A stretch of DNA of 64,000 nucleotides from the NCBI GenBank assembly GCA_964495705.1, contig CAZBWS010000003.1, positions 35,752-99,751 on the forward strand, read 5' to 3'. Origin of the DNA: CAZBWS01 sp964495705. GTDB lineage: Bacteria; Pseudomonadota; Gammaproteobacteria; HTCC5015. This document shows, piece after piece, positions 49,399 through 57,552 of this stretch (the stretch's first letter is position 1; each line of letters opens with the position of its first letter). The position numbers and the translations under genes are program-made. The notes beneath the pieces were generated by a model. It was not told the origin of the DNA. It saw nothing but the letters and a program-made list of their open reading frames with translations, and did not search any database.

Positions 49399-51852
49399 TT
49401 AAGCTACTTTCTGCCCTGCTACGTGCTCAACTTGCTTGCCAACGATGTAGTCCTGAGAGAACTCGTCAGTTGCTAATGCGTCGTAACGCAGCTTATTGAA
49501 CTCTACGATCTGATCAGCTTCTTCCTGAGTCAGAATCTTCTTTTCAACAGCCGAAGCGAGTTGATCTGTAAGATTTAGACCTTCGGCTTGACCCTTGGCA
49601 ACAGCTTTTAGGAAGCGGTTGTATACGGGTTCAATCTTGATCAGCTCATTAAAGGCGCATTCCATACGGCCAGTAACATCATCTGCATCGGTTCCGAAAT
49701 AAGCTTCGTTCGTTAGACGGTCACGCAATGCAGTAGGTTCCATCATCATAGCCGCAATTTGGTTGTGTAGCTTATCAGAAGGCTTGTTGTAGCTACGCCC
49801 TAGTGGCAGAACTACTAACTTCAACATACGCGCAATAAAGCGATTCGGGAAGTTGGCAAAGAATTCTTCAAATGCAGTTTGAATTTTGAAAAGTGAGTCT
49901 TCAACACACCATTGCGCATGAGGAAGGTCTTCTGCTGTTTCGCCGTTGTCGTAGTAGTACTTTAGTACCGCAGACGCCATATACAGTTCAGATAGTACGT
50001 CACCTAAGCGTGCAGATAGGTTCTCCATACGCTTCAGCTCGCCACCTAAAACGCCCATAGTGACGTCGGAAGTGAAAGCCAATGCAGAGCTCATGCGCGT
50101 TAGCTGCTTATAGTACTTAGCCATTGGGCCAGATACCGGTGATTCAGCGAACATTGAGCCCGTTAAGCCATAAGTCAGTGCACGTACAGCACGGTTAGTT
50201 GAAAAGCCAATATGGCTCCAGAACAACTTGTCGAACTCGTTTAGGTTGTCTTCGCGTGCGGCTTCCATTTCTGGGAACACGTAGGGATGACAGCGGATTG
50301 CGCCCTGGCCAAAGATCATGAGGTTACGCGTAAGAATGTTTGCGCCTTCTACTGTGATCGCAATGGGCACACCATTATGAGCGGTTGCCAAGTAGTTGCG
50401 AGGCCCTTGTTGAACCGCACGCCCGCCGTGTACATCAACCGCATCAATCGTCACATATCGCATCATTTGCGTCATGTGGTATTTAGCAATCGCTGTAACA
50501 ACCGAAGGGGAGCAAACGTCTACAGCGGAAGCTGTTAGTGTACGCATTGCTTCTAACTTATAGGTATAACCTGCAATTCGACCATTGGCTTCTTGTACGC
50601 CTTCGAACATGCCGATGGGGGTTTTAAATTGGCGACGTAGGCGCGAGTATGCGCCTGTCATACGGTAAGCTACTTTAGAGGCTGCGGCGGATAGTGCGGG
50701 TAGTGAAATACCTCGACCAGCAGACAAACATTCAACTAACATACGCCAGCCACCGCCAGCTTTGTCTGGGCCACCGATAATCCAGTCGATAGGAATGAAT
50801 ACATCTTCACCACGAACGGTACCGTTCATGAAAGCGCCAGGATAATGGCGGTTACCAATTTCAACGCCAGGGTGATCTGCAGGTAATAAAGCACAGGTAA
50901 TACCATAGTCAGATTTGCTCGAGTCGCCCAACAAACCTTCAGGGTCGTGCAGTTTAAATGCTAAGCCAACACAGGTTGCTACAGGTGCTAATGTGATCCA
51001 GCGCTTGCTGAAATTCATTTTAAGGCCAAGCGTCATTTTGCCCTCAAATTCTTGCTCGCAAACAACGCCCGTATCAGGAATTGCGCCAGCATCAGAGCCG
51101 GCTTCTGGGCCAGTCAATGCAAAGCAAGGAATGTGAGTGCCGTCAGAAAGGCCTGGCAACCAATGCTGTTTTTGCTCTTCTGTACCATAGTGCATTAATA
51201 GTTCGCCTGGCCCCAATGAGTTGGGCACCATTACCGTAACGGCGGCTGCGAGTGAGCGGGTAGAAATTTTGGTTACCACGGCAGACTGGGCGTAAGCAGA
51301 GAAACCTAAGCCCCCCCACTCTTTAGCAATCAACATAGCGAAGAACTTCTTCTCACGCATAAACTGCCACACTTCTGGAGAAAGATCCTTATCTTCGAAA
51401 GACAACTTCCAGTCATCCAACATGGCACAAAGCGTATTTACTTCATTATCCATGAAGGATTGCTCTTCAGCGGTGTACTCTGGCGCTTGATGCTCTTGTA
51501 GTAGCTTGTTCCACTGCGGGCGGCCACGGAACATTTCTGCGTCCCACCAAACGTCACCCGCTTCTAGGGCTTCACGCTCAGTCGATGTCATCGGCGGCAA
51601 TACCGCCTTGAAGCCTTTGAAAATAGTGGCAGTAAGAATACTGCTGCGCAAAGATTTAATGTTCATGATTGCGGCAGGTGCCGCGAAGATTGCAAATGTT
51701 GCAATCCAGCTAACTTGGCCAGCGCCAGTAGCGTAAAGAATGGCTGCTAATAGAGCAGCAGTATAGACAGTCCAAAGGCGAGTTTCAGCTTCATAATAAG
51801 CTAAGGCCCATGCAACAATCACGGCAGCAGCAATAAAGGCTAATGCTTCCAT
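49399..51852 (-). CDS. fadE: Acyl-CoA dehydrogenase FadE
   Basis: The first enzyme of fatty-acid beta-oxidation, 817 residues, the large bacterial FadE type. Two N-terminal membrane segments (LAFIAAAVIVAWALAYY and WTVYTAALLAAILYATG) are followed by the acyl-CoA dehydrogenase core (CFALTGPEAGSDAGAIPDTG, FNFSKRWITLAPVATCVGLAF, MFEGVQEANGRIAGYTYKLEAMRTL, VDVHGGRAVQQGPRNYLA). A C-terminal DUF1974-type domain of about 250 residues completes it. It stands alone between a terminator and tRNA-Arg. Confidence 0.96.
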   Translation of the reverse strand: MEALAFIAAAVIVAWALAYYEAETRLWTVYTAALLAAILYATGAGQVSWIATFAIFAAPAAIMNIKSLRSSILTATIFKGFKAVLPPMTSTEREALEAGDVWWDAEMFRGRPQWNKLLQEHQAPEYTAEEQSFMDNEVNTLCAMLDDWKLSFEDKDLSPEVWQFMREKKFFAMLIAKEWGGLGFSAYAQSAVVTKISTRSLAAAVTVMVPNSLGPGELLMHYGTEEQKQHWLPGLSDGTHIPCFALTGPEAGSDAGAIPDTGVVCEQEFEGKMTLGLKMNFSKRWITLAPVATCVGLAFKLHDPEGLLGDSSKSDYGITCALLPADHPGVEIGNRHYPGAFMNGTVRGEDVFIPIDWIIGGPDKAGGGWRMLVECLSAGRGISLPALSAAASKVAYRMTGAYSRLRRQFKTPIGMFEGVQEANGRIAGYTYKLEAMRTLTASAVDVCSPSVVTAIAKYHMTQMMRYVTIDAVDVHGGRAVQQGPRNYLATAHNGVPIAITVEGANILTRNLMIFGQGAIRCHPYVFPEMEAAREDNLNEFDKLFWSHIGFSTNRAVRALTYGLTGSMFAESPVSGPMAKYYKQLTRMSSALAFTSDVTMGVLGGELKRMENLSARLGDVLSELYMASAVLKYYYDNGETAEDLPHAQWCVEDSLFKIQTAFEEFFANFPNRFIARMLKLVVLPLGRSYNKPSDKLHNQIAAMMMEPTALRDRLTNEAYFGTDADDVTGRMECAFNELIKIEPVYNRFLKAVAKGQAEGLNLTDQLASAVEKKILTQEEADQIVEFNKLRYDALATDEFSQDYIVGKQVEHVAGQKVA

Positions 51853-52147
51853 GGTATATCTCCAGTATAAAATTGACTTAAATAGTTATAGTAGACCGTT
51901 GATGAAATAGATGTGAAGAACTGGCTATGCGATTAAATGTGACGTAGAGCCTCATTTACTGTCAGCAGGAATCACAAAATTCATTAACAATCACTCTGTA
52001 GACCAGGAGGGTGAAGGTCTGTTGTACTTTAGCGCTTTTGGCGGAGGCGGTATTCTACTTGAAGAGGCAGTCTAATTTAAGGTTTATTACTGTAAAGATC
52101 ATGGCAGAGAGGATATTTAAGGCTTGAATGGTGGTGATGTATAAAAA
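51853..52147. other. Intergenic region upstream of fadE
   Basis: 295 nt between fadE and tRNA-Arg, both on the minus strand. It should carry the fadE promoter and any fatty-acid-responsive operator. I see no clear FadR- or PsrA-type palindrome and no gene. Confidence 0.4.
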
Positions 52148-52224
52148 TGGCCCGCCCTAGAGGATTCGAACCTCTGACCTTCGCCTCCGGAGGGCGACGC
52201 TCTATCCAGCTGAGCTAAGGGCGG
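52148..52224 (-). tRNA. tRNA-Arg (anticodon CCG)
   Basis: A 77-nt cloverleaf with acceptor CCGCCCT/AGGGCGG, D arm TAGCTCAGCTGGATAGAGC, anticodon stem TCGCC/GGCGA around loop CTCCGGA (anticodon CCG), T arm with GGTTCGAATCC, discriminator G and encoded CCA. It reads CGG arginine codons. Confidence 0.96.
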
Positions 52225-52231
52225 ATTGTGC

Positions 52232-52246
52232 TATGCGGATAGCCTG
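52232..52246. repeat. Half copy of the ATGCGGATAG repeat upstream of tRNA-Arg
   Basis: CTATGCGGATAGCCTG matches the left arm of the dispersed palindrome with a change in the GGC part. No right arm is apparent. It lies 8 nt upstream of the tRNA 5' end. Confidence 0.45.
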
Positions 52247-52328
52247 TAAAGGCCTTGTTTTGCGGGCGCAAGTCTAGCCCGTTGGCACTTTGCTGTCTAT
52301 TGCTCTGTTATCTGAAGTCGTCTGGGGC

Positions 52329-52340
52329 TATAATTGCGCC
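52329..52340 (+). promoter_or_regulatory. -10 element with GCGCC discriminator upstream of cytochrome c5
   Basis: TATAAT-T-GCGCC, about 94 nt before the GTG start of the cytochrome gene. The -35 is weak. It is one of several such elements in the window. Confidence 0.55.
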
Positions 52341-52433
52341 CGATTTGCCGCATAGTGGCTGACATTATAGCTTTTTAAAAGCAAAAGGCATTCGTTTTTA
52401 CGAAAGCCCCTCTAAGTGACACAGGAGATTCGC

Positions 52434-52925
52434 GTGGACAATCACGAAAACATGTCTGACAGTAAAACATGGGCCTTAATGGCTGCATTTATATTTATAT
52501 TAATCGTCATCGCGGTAGGTATTTCTGTTGCGGCTAACCTTGCCAGCGGCACGGTAGTTCCCGAGCGTAGTAATCAAGATGTGATGGAAACTTCAGCGCG
52601 TATTGCGCCAGTGGGCAACACTAACTTGGCGAGTAACCCCAATCCTGATTTGGGTAAGGTTGTTGTTGCTGAGGCGGCGACTGAAGTGTTCTCGGCAGAA
52701 GGGACATACAACACATCATGTGCAGCTTGCCATGGCTCTGGCGTACTTGGTGCTCCAAAGTTGGGTAGTGCGGGTGACTGGTCAGCACGTATAGCTGCGG
52801 GTTTAGAGTCAATTTATGCTAATGCAATTAACGGTAAGGGCGGCATGCCTGCACGTGGCGGCGCAGCCATTACTGATGATCAAGTGAAGGCCGTTGTCGA
52901 TTACATGCTAGAAAATAGTAAGTAA
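52434..52925 (+). CDS. Membrane-anchored cytochrome c5
   Basis: A 163-residue c-type cytochrome. One N-terminal membrane anchor (WALMAAFIFILIVIAVGISVAANL) is followed by a Pro/Asn/Val-rich linker and a heme domain with CAACH (YNTSCAACHGSGVLGAPKLG) and axial methionine in GKGGMPARGGAAITDDQV, typical of cytochrome c5. It would carry electrons in the periplasm. GTG 52434 is taken as start because AGGAGA lies 7 nt upstream; a GTG at 52416 has no site. Confidence 0.92.
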   Translation: MDNHENMSDSKTWALMAAFIFILIVIAVGISVAANLASGTVVPERSNQDVMETSARIAPVGNTNLASNPNPDLGKVVVAEAATEVFSAEGTYNTSCAACHGSGVLGAPKLGSAGDWSARIAAGLESIYANAINGKGGMPARGGAAITDDQVKAVVDYMLENSK

Positions 52926-52945
52926 GCGCTATTGCTAGCTAGGTC

Positions 52946-52971
52946 AAACGCCACCTTCGGGTGGCGTTTTT
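52946..52971 (+). terminator. Intrinsic terminator after cytochrome c5
   Basis: AAACGCCACC-TTCG-GGTGGCGTTTTT: a strong stem with UUCG loop and T run, between convergent genes. Confidence 0.93.
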
Positions 52972-52986
52972 GTTTCTGTCTTAAGC

Positions 52987-54498
52987 TTATTCACGGTCCA
53001 GTTGGCGGTAGCCAATCGCCTCACTGAGATGAGTTAAGGCGATATTTTCCTGTTCAGATAAGTCCGCAATAGTCCTCGCCACTTTTAATATACGGTGATA
53101 GGCGCGCACGGATAAACACAGTTTCTGCATGGCTTGTTTGATCAGGGCTTGACCTTGCTCGCAAAGTGCACAGTATTGTTCTATTTCCTTAGAGCTGAGC
53201 TGTGCGTTAGCTTTGTTGGCACGCTGTAGTTGCTGATTGCGCGCTTGTATAACTCGGCTTTGTACTTGCTGACTGTTCTCAGCTGGTGAATGCTCTTGTA
53301 ACAACTCATGCTCGCTTAAACGAGGGACAACGATATGCATGTCGATACGATCTAACAGTGGGCCAGAGATTTTGCTGCGATAGCGCTGGATTTGATCTGC
53401 ATTGCAGGCGCAATGTCTTTGTGGGTCGCCTTGATAGCCGCAGGGGCAAGGGTTCATGGCGGCCACTAGTTGAAAGCGTGCGGGGAAATGCGCTTGGCGC
53501 GCGGCGCGTGAAATACACACACTGCCCGTTTCCAAGGGTTCACGTAATACTTCTAAGCTTTGGCGGCTGAATTCGGTGAGCTCATCCAGAAATAATACGC
53601 CGTTATGGGCGAGGGAAACTTCCCCCGGCATAGGGTTGGAGCCGCCGCCGATTAAGGCAACACCCGATGCGGTGTGGTGGGGCTGTCGATAGGGGCGCTG
53701 AGACCACTGTGACAGTTTAAAGCCGTGATTACTGATAGATTGTATCGAGGCGGATTCAATGGCTTCTTGCTCGCTCATAGCGGGACATATTCCTGCTAGG
53801 CGTGAAGCTAGCATTGTTTTTCCAGTGCCAGGAGGCCCTAGAAACAGCAGGTTGTGCTGGCCCGCCGCGGCTATTTCTAGGGCGCGTTTAGCGTGTTGTT
53901 GGCCTTTTATATCCGCAAGATCTGCGTATGCGGATAGGTTGTGAGGCGCTGTTTTGAGTCTATCCGCATGGCTGTCTTCTAGGCGCGTTTGCCCGCTAAG
54001 GTGGGCGCAGACTTCTAACAAGCTCTTGGCGCCGTAAACCTCTAATCCTGAAACTAACTGGGCTTCTGCCAAAGTATCTTCGGGCACAATTAAAATTCGC
54101 TGTGCGAGCTTGCAGGCTAATGCGATGGGTAGCACTCCCCTGCTTCCGCGCAGCTCGCCACTTAATGCGAGTTCGCCGACAAATTCATAGCGATGAATAT
54201 CGCGGGCGTGTATTTGTTCAGACGCGGCAAGAATACCAATAGCAATAGATAGGTCGTAATAGCCGCCTATTTTTGGCAAGTCAGCGGGGGCAAGGTTCAC
54301 AGTCACACGTTTCGCGGGGAATTCAAATTGGGAATTAAGCAGCGCAGCACGAACGCGGTCGCGACTTTCTTTGACAGCCGCTTCAGCCAGTCCAACGATA
54401 TGACAGGCCGGTAGGCCATTGGCTAGATGGGCTTCTACTTGAACTTCCTGTGCCTCAATACCTTGATAAGAGCGTGTATAAACCGTAGCTAATGACAT
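52987..54498 (-). CDS. comM: YifB/ComM-family Mg chelatase-like ATPase
   Basis: ComM is a hexameric helicase that promotes branch migration during natural transformation. The 503-residue protein has the N-terminal S5-like domain (GLPACHIVGLAEAAVKESRDRVRAAL, VTVNLAPADLPKIGGYYDLSIAIGIL), Walker A FLGPPGTGKTMLA (near 217), Walker B GVLFLDELTEF, the zinc-like MNPCPCGY and QRHCAC, and LLDRIDMHI. Residues 176-193, in the linker between the two domains, are encoded by an ATGCGGATAG/CTATCCGCAT palindrome of the dispersed family, apparently tolerated in frame. Confidence 0.95.
   Translation of the reverse strand: MSLATVYTRSYQGIEAQEVQVEAHLANGLPACHIVGLAEAAVKESRDRVRAALLNSQFEFPAKRVTVNLAPADLPKIGGYYDLSIAIGILAASEQIHARDIHRYEFVGELALSGELRGSRGVLPIALACKLAQRILIVPEDTLAEAQLVSGLEVYGAKSLLEVCAHLSGQTRLEDSHADRLKTAPHNLSAYADLADIKGQQHAKRALEIAAAGQHNLLFLGPPGTGKTMLASRLAGICPAMSEQEAIESASIQSISNHGFKLSQWSQRPYRQPHHTASGVALIGGGSNPMPGEVSLAHNGVLFLDELTEFSRQSLEVLREPLETGSVCISRAARQAHFPARFQLVAAMNPCPCGYQGDPQRHCACNADQIQRYRSKISGPLLDRIDMHIVVPRLSEHELLQEHSPAENSQQVQSRVIQARNQQLQRANKANAQLSSKEIEQYCALCEQGQALIKQAMQKLCLSVRAYHRILKVARTIADLSEQENIALTHLSEAIGYRQLDRE
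53927..53969. repeat. In-frame copy of the ATGCGGATAG palindrome within comM
   Basis: TATGCGGATAG (53927-53937) and CTATCCGCAT (53960-53969) are inverted arms 22 nt apart. They encode SHADRL and NLSAYAD in the comM interdomain linker (about residues 176-193). Spacing and core match the intergenic copies, so this looks like an insertion that kept the frame. Confidence 0.65.
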
Positions 54499-54580
54499 TC
54501 GCTATCCCTGTGTTTTCACTAAGCTATCTATTCAATAGCAGATAAGAGGGATTTAGCGAATGCGGATAATGTTTCGGACA

Positions 54581-54612
54581 CAAAAAAGCCCCGCCAAGGG
54601 CGGGGCTTTTTG
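54581..54612. terminator. Intrinsic terminator after amtB
   Basis: AAAAAAGCCCCGCC-AAG-GGCGGGGCTTTTT lies 17 nt past the amtB stop, with the T run for the minus strand formed by the A run. It also isolates comM. Confidence 0.93.
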
Positions 54613-54628
54613 ATAGAGCTTAAAGGTT

Positions 54629-55906
54629 TTAGCCTTTAGTAAACTCTGGGTAAGCTTCTTGTCCGCATTCGGCCAAGTCAGCACCTTCGTACTCTTCTTC
54701 TTCAGTAATACGGATGCCAAAGGTCGCTTTGATGATTGACCAAACAATCAAACTAGCAACGAATGTCCAACCGAATATGACTAAAGCACCAACCAACTGG
54801 CCACCGAAGCTAGCATCACCATCAGTGAATGGAACAACCATTACACCGAAGAAGCCAACAACACCGTGTACAGAGATAGCGCCGACTGGATCATCAATCT
54901 TTAACTTGTCTAGGCCGAGGATAGAAAGTACAACAATCAAACCACCGACAGCACCGATGATGGTCGCTGTTAGAGGCGTAGGATCAGCTGGCTCAGCAGT
55001 AATTGCCACTAGACCAGCAAGAGCACCGTTTAATAGCATCGTTAAGTCAGCCTTGCCGAATAGGATGCGAGCAAGAATTAATGCAGAGATTGCGCCACCA
55101 GCAGCGGCAGCATTAGTATTCAAGAACACGTTAGCCACTTCGTTGGCAACACCAGCGCCAGATAGCTGAAGTGTAGAGCCGCCGTTAAAGCCGAACCAAC
55201 CCATCCAAAGGATGAATGTACCTAGCGTAGCAAGAGGTAGGTTAGCACCTGGGATGGCACGAATCTCACCATTTTTACCGTACTTGCCCTTACGAGCGCC
55301 TAGTAGTAATACGCCAGCTAGAGCCGCAGCAGCACCTGCCATGTGAACGATACCAGAACCAGCATAGTCACTGTAGTTTAGTGCAAACATACCAAATACT
55401 TCGTCGCCATTCCAAGTCCAACCACCTTGAATAGGATAGATAAAGCCTGTCATTGCCACGGCAAAAGCAAGGAAAGCCCAAAGCTTCATACGCTCAGCAA
55501 CGGCACCAGATACGATAGACATACAAGTAGCAACGAATACCACCTGGAAGAAGAAGTCAGAAGCACCTGCATAAGGGAGAGAAGCGTCTTCAGCGCCAGC
55601 GCGGAAAGCCGCCTGATCAGTAGCAACAGCAGCAATTGCAGCATCGTCCATGCCAGCAACGGTAGTCACACCTGACAAGAAGTATCCGCCGTCATACATA
55701 AACTCGTAACCACATACCATATACATAGTAGAAGCGATTGCGAATAGGGCAACGTTTTTAGTTAAGATCTCAGTAGTGTTCTTAGAGCGAACTAGACCTG
55801 CTTCTAACATGGCGAAACCGGCCGCCATCCACATTACCAACGCACCACACACCAAGAAATAAAAGGTGTCGATAGCGAATTGGAGTTCAAAAAGTTGATT
55901 TTCCAT
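54629..55906 (-). CDS. amtB: Ammonium transporter
   Basis: A trimeric ammonium channel with about eleven membrane helices, 425 residues. GFAMLEAGLVRSKNTTEIL, AGSGIVHMAGAAAALAG (first channel histidine), LGTFILWMGWFGFNGGS and ISVHGVVGFFGVM (second channel histidine) are the family motifs. The cytoplasmic tail EEEYEGADLAECGQEAYPEF is where GlnK docks. The gene follows glnK by 24 nt, and both are presumably driven by the sigma-54 promoter at 57003. Confidence 0.97.
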   Translation of the reverse strand: MENQLFELQFAIDTFYFLVCGALVMWMAAGFAMLEAGLVRSKNTTEILTKNVALFAIASTMYMVCGYEFMYDGGYFLSGVTTVAGMDDAAIAAVATDQAAFRAGAEDASLPYAGASDFFFQVVFVATCMSIVSGAVAERMKLWAFLAFAVAMTGFIYPIQGGWTWNGDEVFGMFALNYSDYAGSGIVHMAGAAAALAGVLLLGARKGKYGKNGEIRAIPGANLPLATLGTFILWMGWFGFNGGSTLQLSGAGVANEVANVFLNTNAAAAGGAISALILARILFGKADLTMLLNGALAGLVAITAEPADPTPLTATIIGAVGGLIVVLSILGLDKLKIDDPVGAISVHGVVGFFGVMVVPFTDGDASFGGQLVGALVIFGWTFVASLIVWSIIKATFGIRITEEEEYEGADLAECGQEAYPEFTKG

Positions 55907-55930
55907 TATTTAAGCCTCGTTACTTAATTA

Positions 55931-56269
55931 CTAAAGTGCTTCAGAGCCAGACTCATTCGTACGAATACGAATCGCTTGCTCTAGAGCAGATACAAAAATT
56001 TTGCCGTCGCCAATTTTGCCGGTATGGGCAGCTTTGGTGATAGCTTCGATCACAGATTCAACAGCGCTGTCATCAACGCCTGCTTCTACTTTCACCTTTG
56101 GTAGAAAGTCGACAACATATTCGGCACCGCGGTATAGCTCGGTATGCCCTTTTTGACGGCCAAAGCCTTTTACTTCAGTGACAGTGACGCCCTGAATGCC
56201 CACTTCAGCCAAGGCTTCACGTACGTCATCCAGTTTGAATGGTTTGATTATTGCAGTTACTAATTTCAT
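55931..56269 (-). CDS. glnK: Nitrogen regulatory PII protein GlnK
   Basis: PII integrates 2-oxoglutarate, ATP/ADP and glutamine signals and blocks AmtB. The 112-residue protein begins MKLVTAIIKPFKLDDVREAL, has the T-loop GFGRQKGHTELYRGAEYVVDF with Tyr51, the site of uridylylation, and the C-terminal GKIGDGKIFV. ATG 56269 is selected because AGGAGA lies 6 nt upstream; the reading extending to 56299 is longer than the family. It is between a TorF-like porin gene and amtB. Confidence 0.97.
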   Translation of the reverse strand: MKLVTAIIKPFKLDDVREALAEVGIQGVTVTEVKGFGRQKGHTELYRGAEYVVDFLPKVKVEAGVDDSAVESVIEAITKAAHTGKIGDGKIFVSALEQAIRIRTNESGSEAL

Positions 56270-56324
56270 AGTTTTCTCCTGAAACAGAGCCCGCGACATG
56301 GGCCCTGCTATTTAAAGTTCGATC

Positions 56325-56954
56325 TTATAAGTCAAAGCCGTAAGTTAGGCCGATAGCAAGAACACTGTCATTCTCGTCTACTAGGTCATCATCAGGTGTA
56401 ATGATAGAGGCACTGGCCTCTAAGCCGTCAGTCACTTCGCGTGCATAGCCTACTTCTACATAAGACCCATCAGAGTCTTGGCCAAATGAACCATACTTTA
56501 GGTATGCGCCCTTATGCTCTAGGGTAACAGCAACAAAATCGTAGTCAGAGTCGTCAACGTCTGGCTGGTCACCGATAGAGTATTCAATTGAAACAGGGCC
56601 AAATCCTGCATTTAGATTGATTTCTTCATAGCTGCTATCAAAGGAAGATTCCGTATAGTAGTAGCCAGTTGCGCCAGCGCTTAGCGATAAGCCATTTTCC
56701 AGTTCAACACCGTAGCCAAAATAGATGTCGTATTCTAGACCGTCGTCAACATCAGCAGCCCAAGTGCCAATATAGAAGCCAGAGTTCTCGTAATCAATGC
56801 CAGCAGAGCCCGATGCATCACCTGCTTGATCAATACCACGAAATACATAATCAGAGGTATAGCCGATATTTCCAGATAGGCCTTCGATATCAGCAAAAGA
56901 GGGAGTAGAGAAAGATACAGCTGCAACAGCAGAGGCGAGTAATAATTTTTTCAT
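56325..56954 (-). CDS. TorF-family outer-membrane porin-like protein
   Basis: A 209-residue outer-membrane protein with a signal peptide (MKKLLLASAVAAVSFSTPSFA/DIEG) and alternating amphipathic beta strands: LSGNIGYTSDYVFRGIDQAG, the typical opening of the TIGR02001/TorF porin group, AGIDYENSGFYIGTWAADVD, and a C-terminal aromatic-type strand LAIGLTYGFDL. Acidic residues dominate the loops. It precedes glnK by 55 nt behind the sigma-54/NtrC promoter, so it probably passes nitrogen compounds across the outer membrane. ATG 56954 is preferred over an in-frame TTG at 56972. Confidence 0.85.
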   Translation of the reverse strand: MKKLLLASAVAAVSFSTPSFADIEGLSGNIGYTSDYVFRGIDQAGDASGSAGIDYENSGFYIGTWAADVDDGLEYDIYFGYGVELENGLSLSAGATGYYYTESSFDSSYEEINLNAGFGPVSIEYSIGDQPDVDDSDYDFVAVTLEHKGAYLKYGSFGQDSDGSYVEVGYAREVTDGLEASASIITPDDDLVDENDSVLAIGLTYGFDL

Positions 56955-57002
56955 TTTAAAACCTTTTTTCAAGCATAAATTTTATTAGGACGAATGCTTA
57001 AA

Positions 57003-57018
57003 AGCTAAGACCGTGCCA
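57003..57018 (-). promoter_or_regulatory. Sigma-54 promoter of the porin-glnK-amtB operon
   Basis: On the minus strand, TGGCACG-GTCT-TAGCT matches TGGCACR-N4-TTGCW with one mismatch and correct spacing. Transcription would start near 56992, about 38 nt before the porin ATG. This fits nitrogen control by NtrC. Confidence 0.85.
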
Positions 57019-57111
57019 ACTTTTTAAACATTATGCTTTTCAATGGCTTATGAGTATTTTGAATTTTTTGTGCATTATTAGGGCGCGGCTATTTGTGCGT
57101 TTTAAGTGCGC

Positions 57112-57128
57112 TGCACATATTTGGTGCG
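57112..57128 (-). promoter_or_regulatory. NtrC-like binding site
   Basis: TGCACAT-ATT-TGGTGCG resembles the NtrC consensus TGCACCA-N3-TGGTGCA, with one half nearly perfect. It is about 120 to 136 nt upstream of the predicted sigma-54 start, the usual enhancer distance. A further GTGCG-TTTTAA-GTGCGC stretch lies at about 57096-57112. Confidence 0.65.
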
Positions 57129-57192
57129 TTATTTTGGTTTGCGAGACGAAAGGCGGAATGCAACAATGCGGCTGCACAAAAAGGAGCACATT

Positions 57193-57444
57193 ATGTTTAA
57201 GCCACCCCCGTTTGATCCTCGACTATTAGACGAATTGAGTAAAAATATCAGCGGTCTTATTCCGAACGACTTGAAGGTCATCAAAGACGACTTTGAGAAG
57301 AATGTACGCATCGCTATTCAAAGCGGTTTCTCGCGCTTGGATTTGGTTGCGCGTGAGGAATTTGATGTGCAAACCGCCGTGCTTGAGAAGACCCGTGCTA
57401 AGTTAGATGCCTTAGAAGCTAAAGTCGCACAGCTAGAAAAATAA
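57193..57444 (+). CDS. ubiK: Ubiquinone biosynthesis accessory factor UbiK
   Basis: An 83-residue protein of the YqiC/BMFP family that helps the Ubi complex make ubiquinone. FDPRLLDELSKNISGLIPNDLKVIKDDFEKNVRIAIQSGFSRLDLVAREEFDVQ and a coiled-coil C-terminus (KTRAKLDALEAKVAQLEK) are the family features. AAGGAG lies 6 nt before ATG 57193, so a longer in-frame reading from 57106, which covers the NtrC site, is rejected. Divergent from the glnK operon, as in Pseudomonas. Confidence 0.93.
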   Translation: MFKPPPFDPRLLDELSKNISGLIPNDLKVIKDDFEKNVRIAIQSGFSRLDLVAREEFDVQTAVLEKTRAKLDALEAKVAQLEK

Positions 57445-57450
57445 GCTCCT

Positions 57451-57488
57451 AGCAGCCTATCCGCATCAATTAAATGCAGATAGGTGCT
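57451..57488. repeat. Inverted copy of the dispersed palindrome, reversed orientation
   Basis: AGCAGCCTATCCGCAT (57451-57466) and ATGCAGATAGGTGCT (57474-57488) pair with mismatches around CAATTAA. The core faces outward here, opposite to the 15083 copy. It lies between ubiK and pdxB. Confidence 0.6.
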
Positions 57489-57552
57489 TGTCAGTTCTGT
57501 CTAAGCAACTGACAATAGGTCCAACATCGTTATTGATACTGCTGGAACTGCT

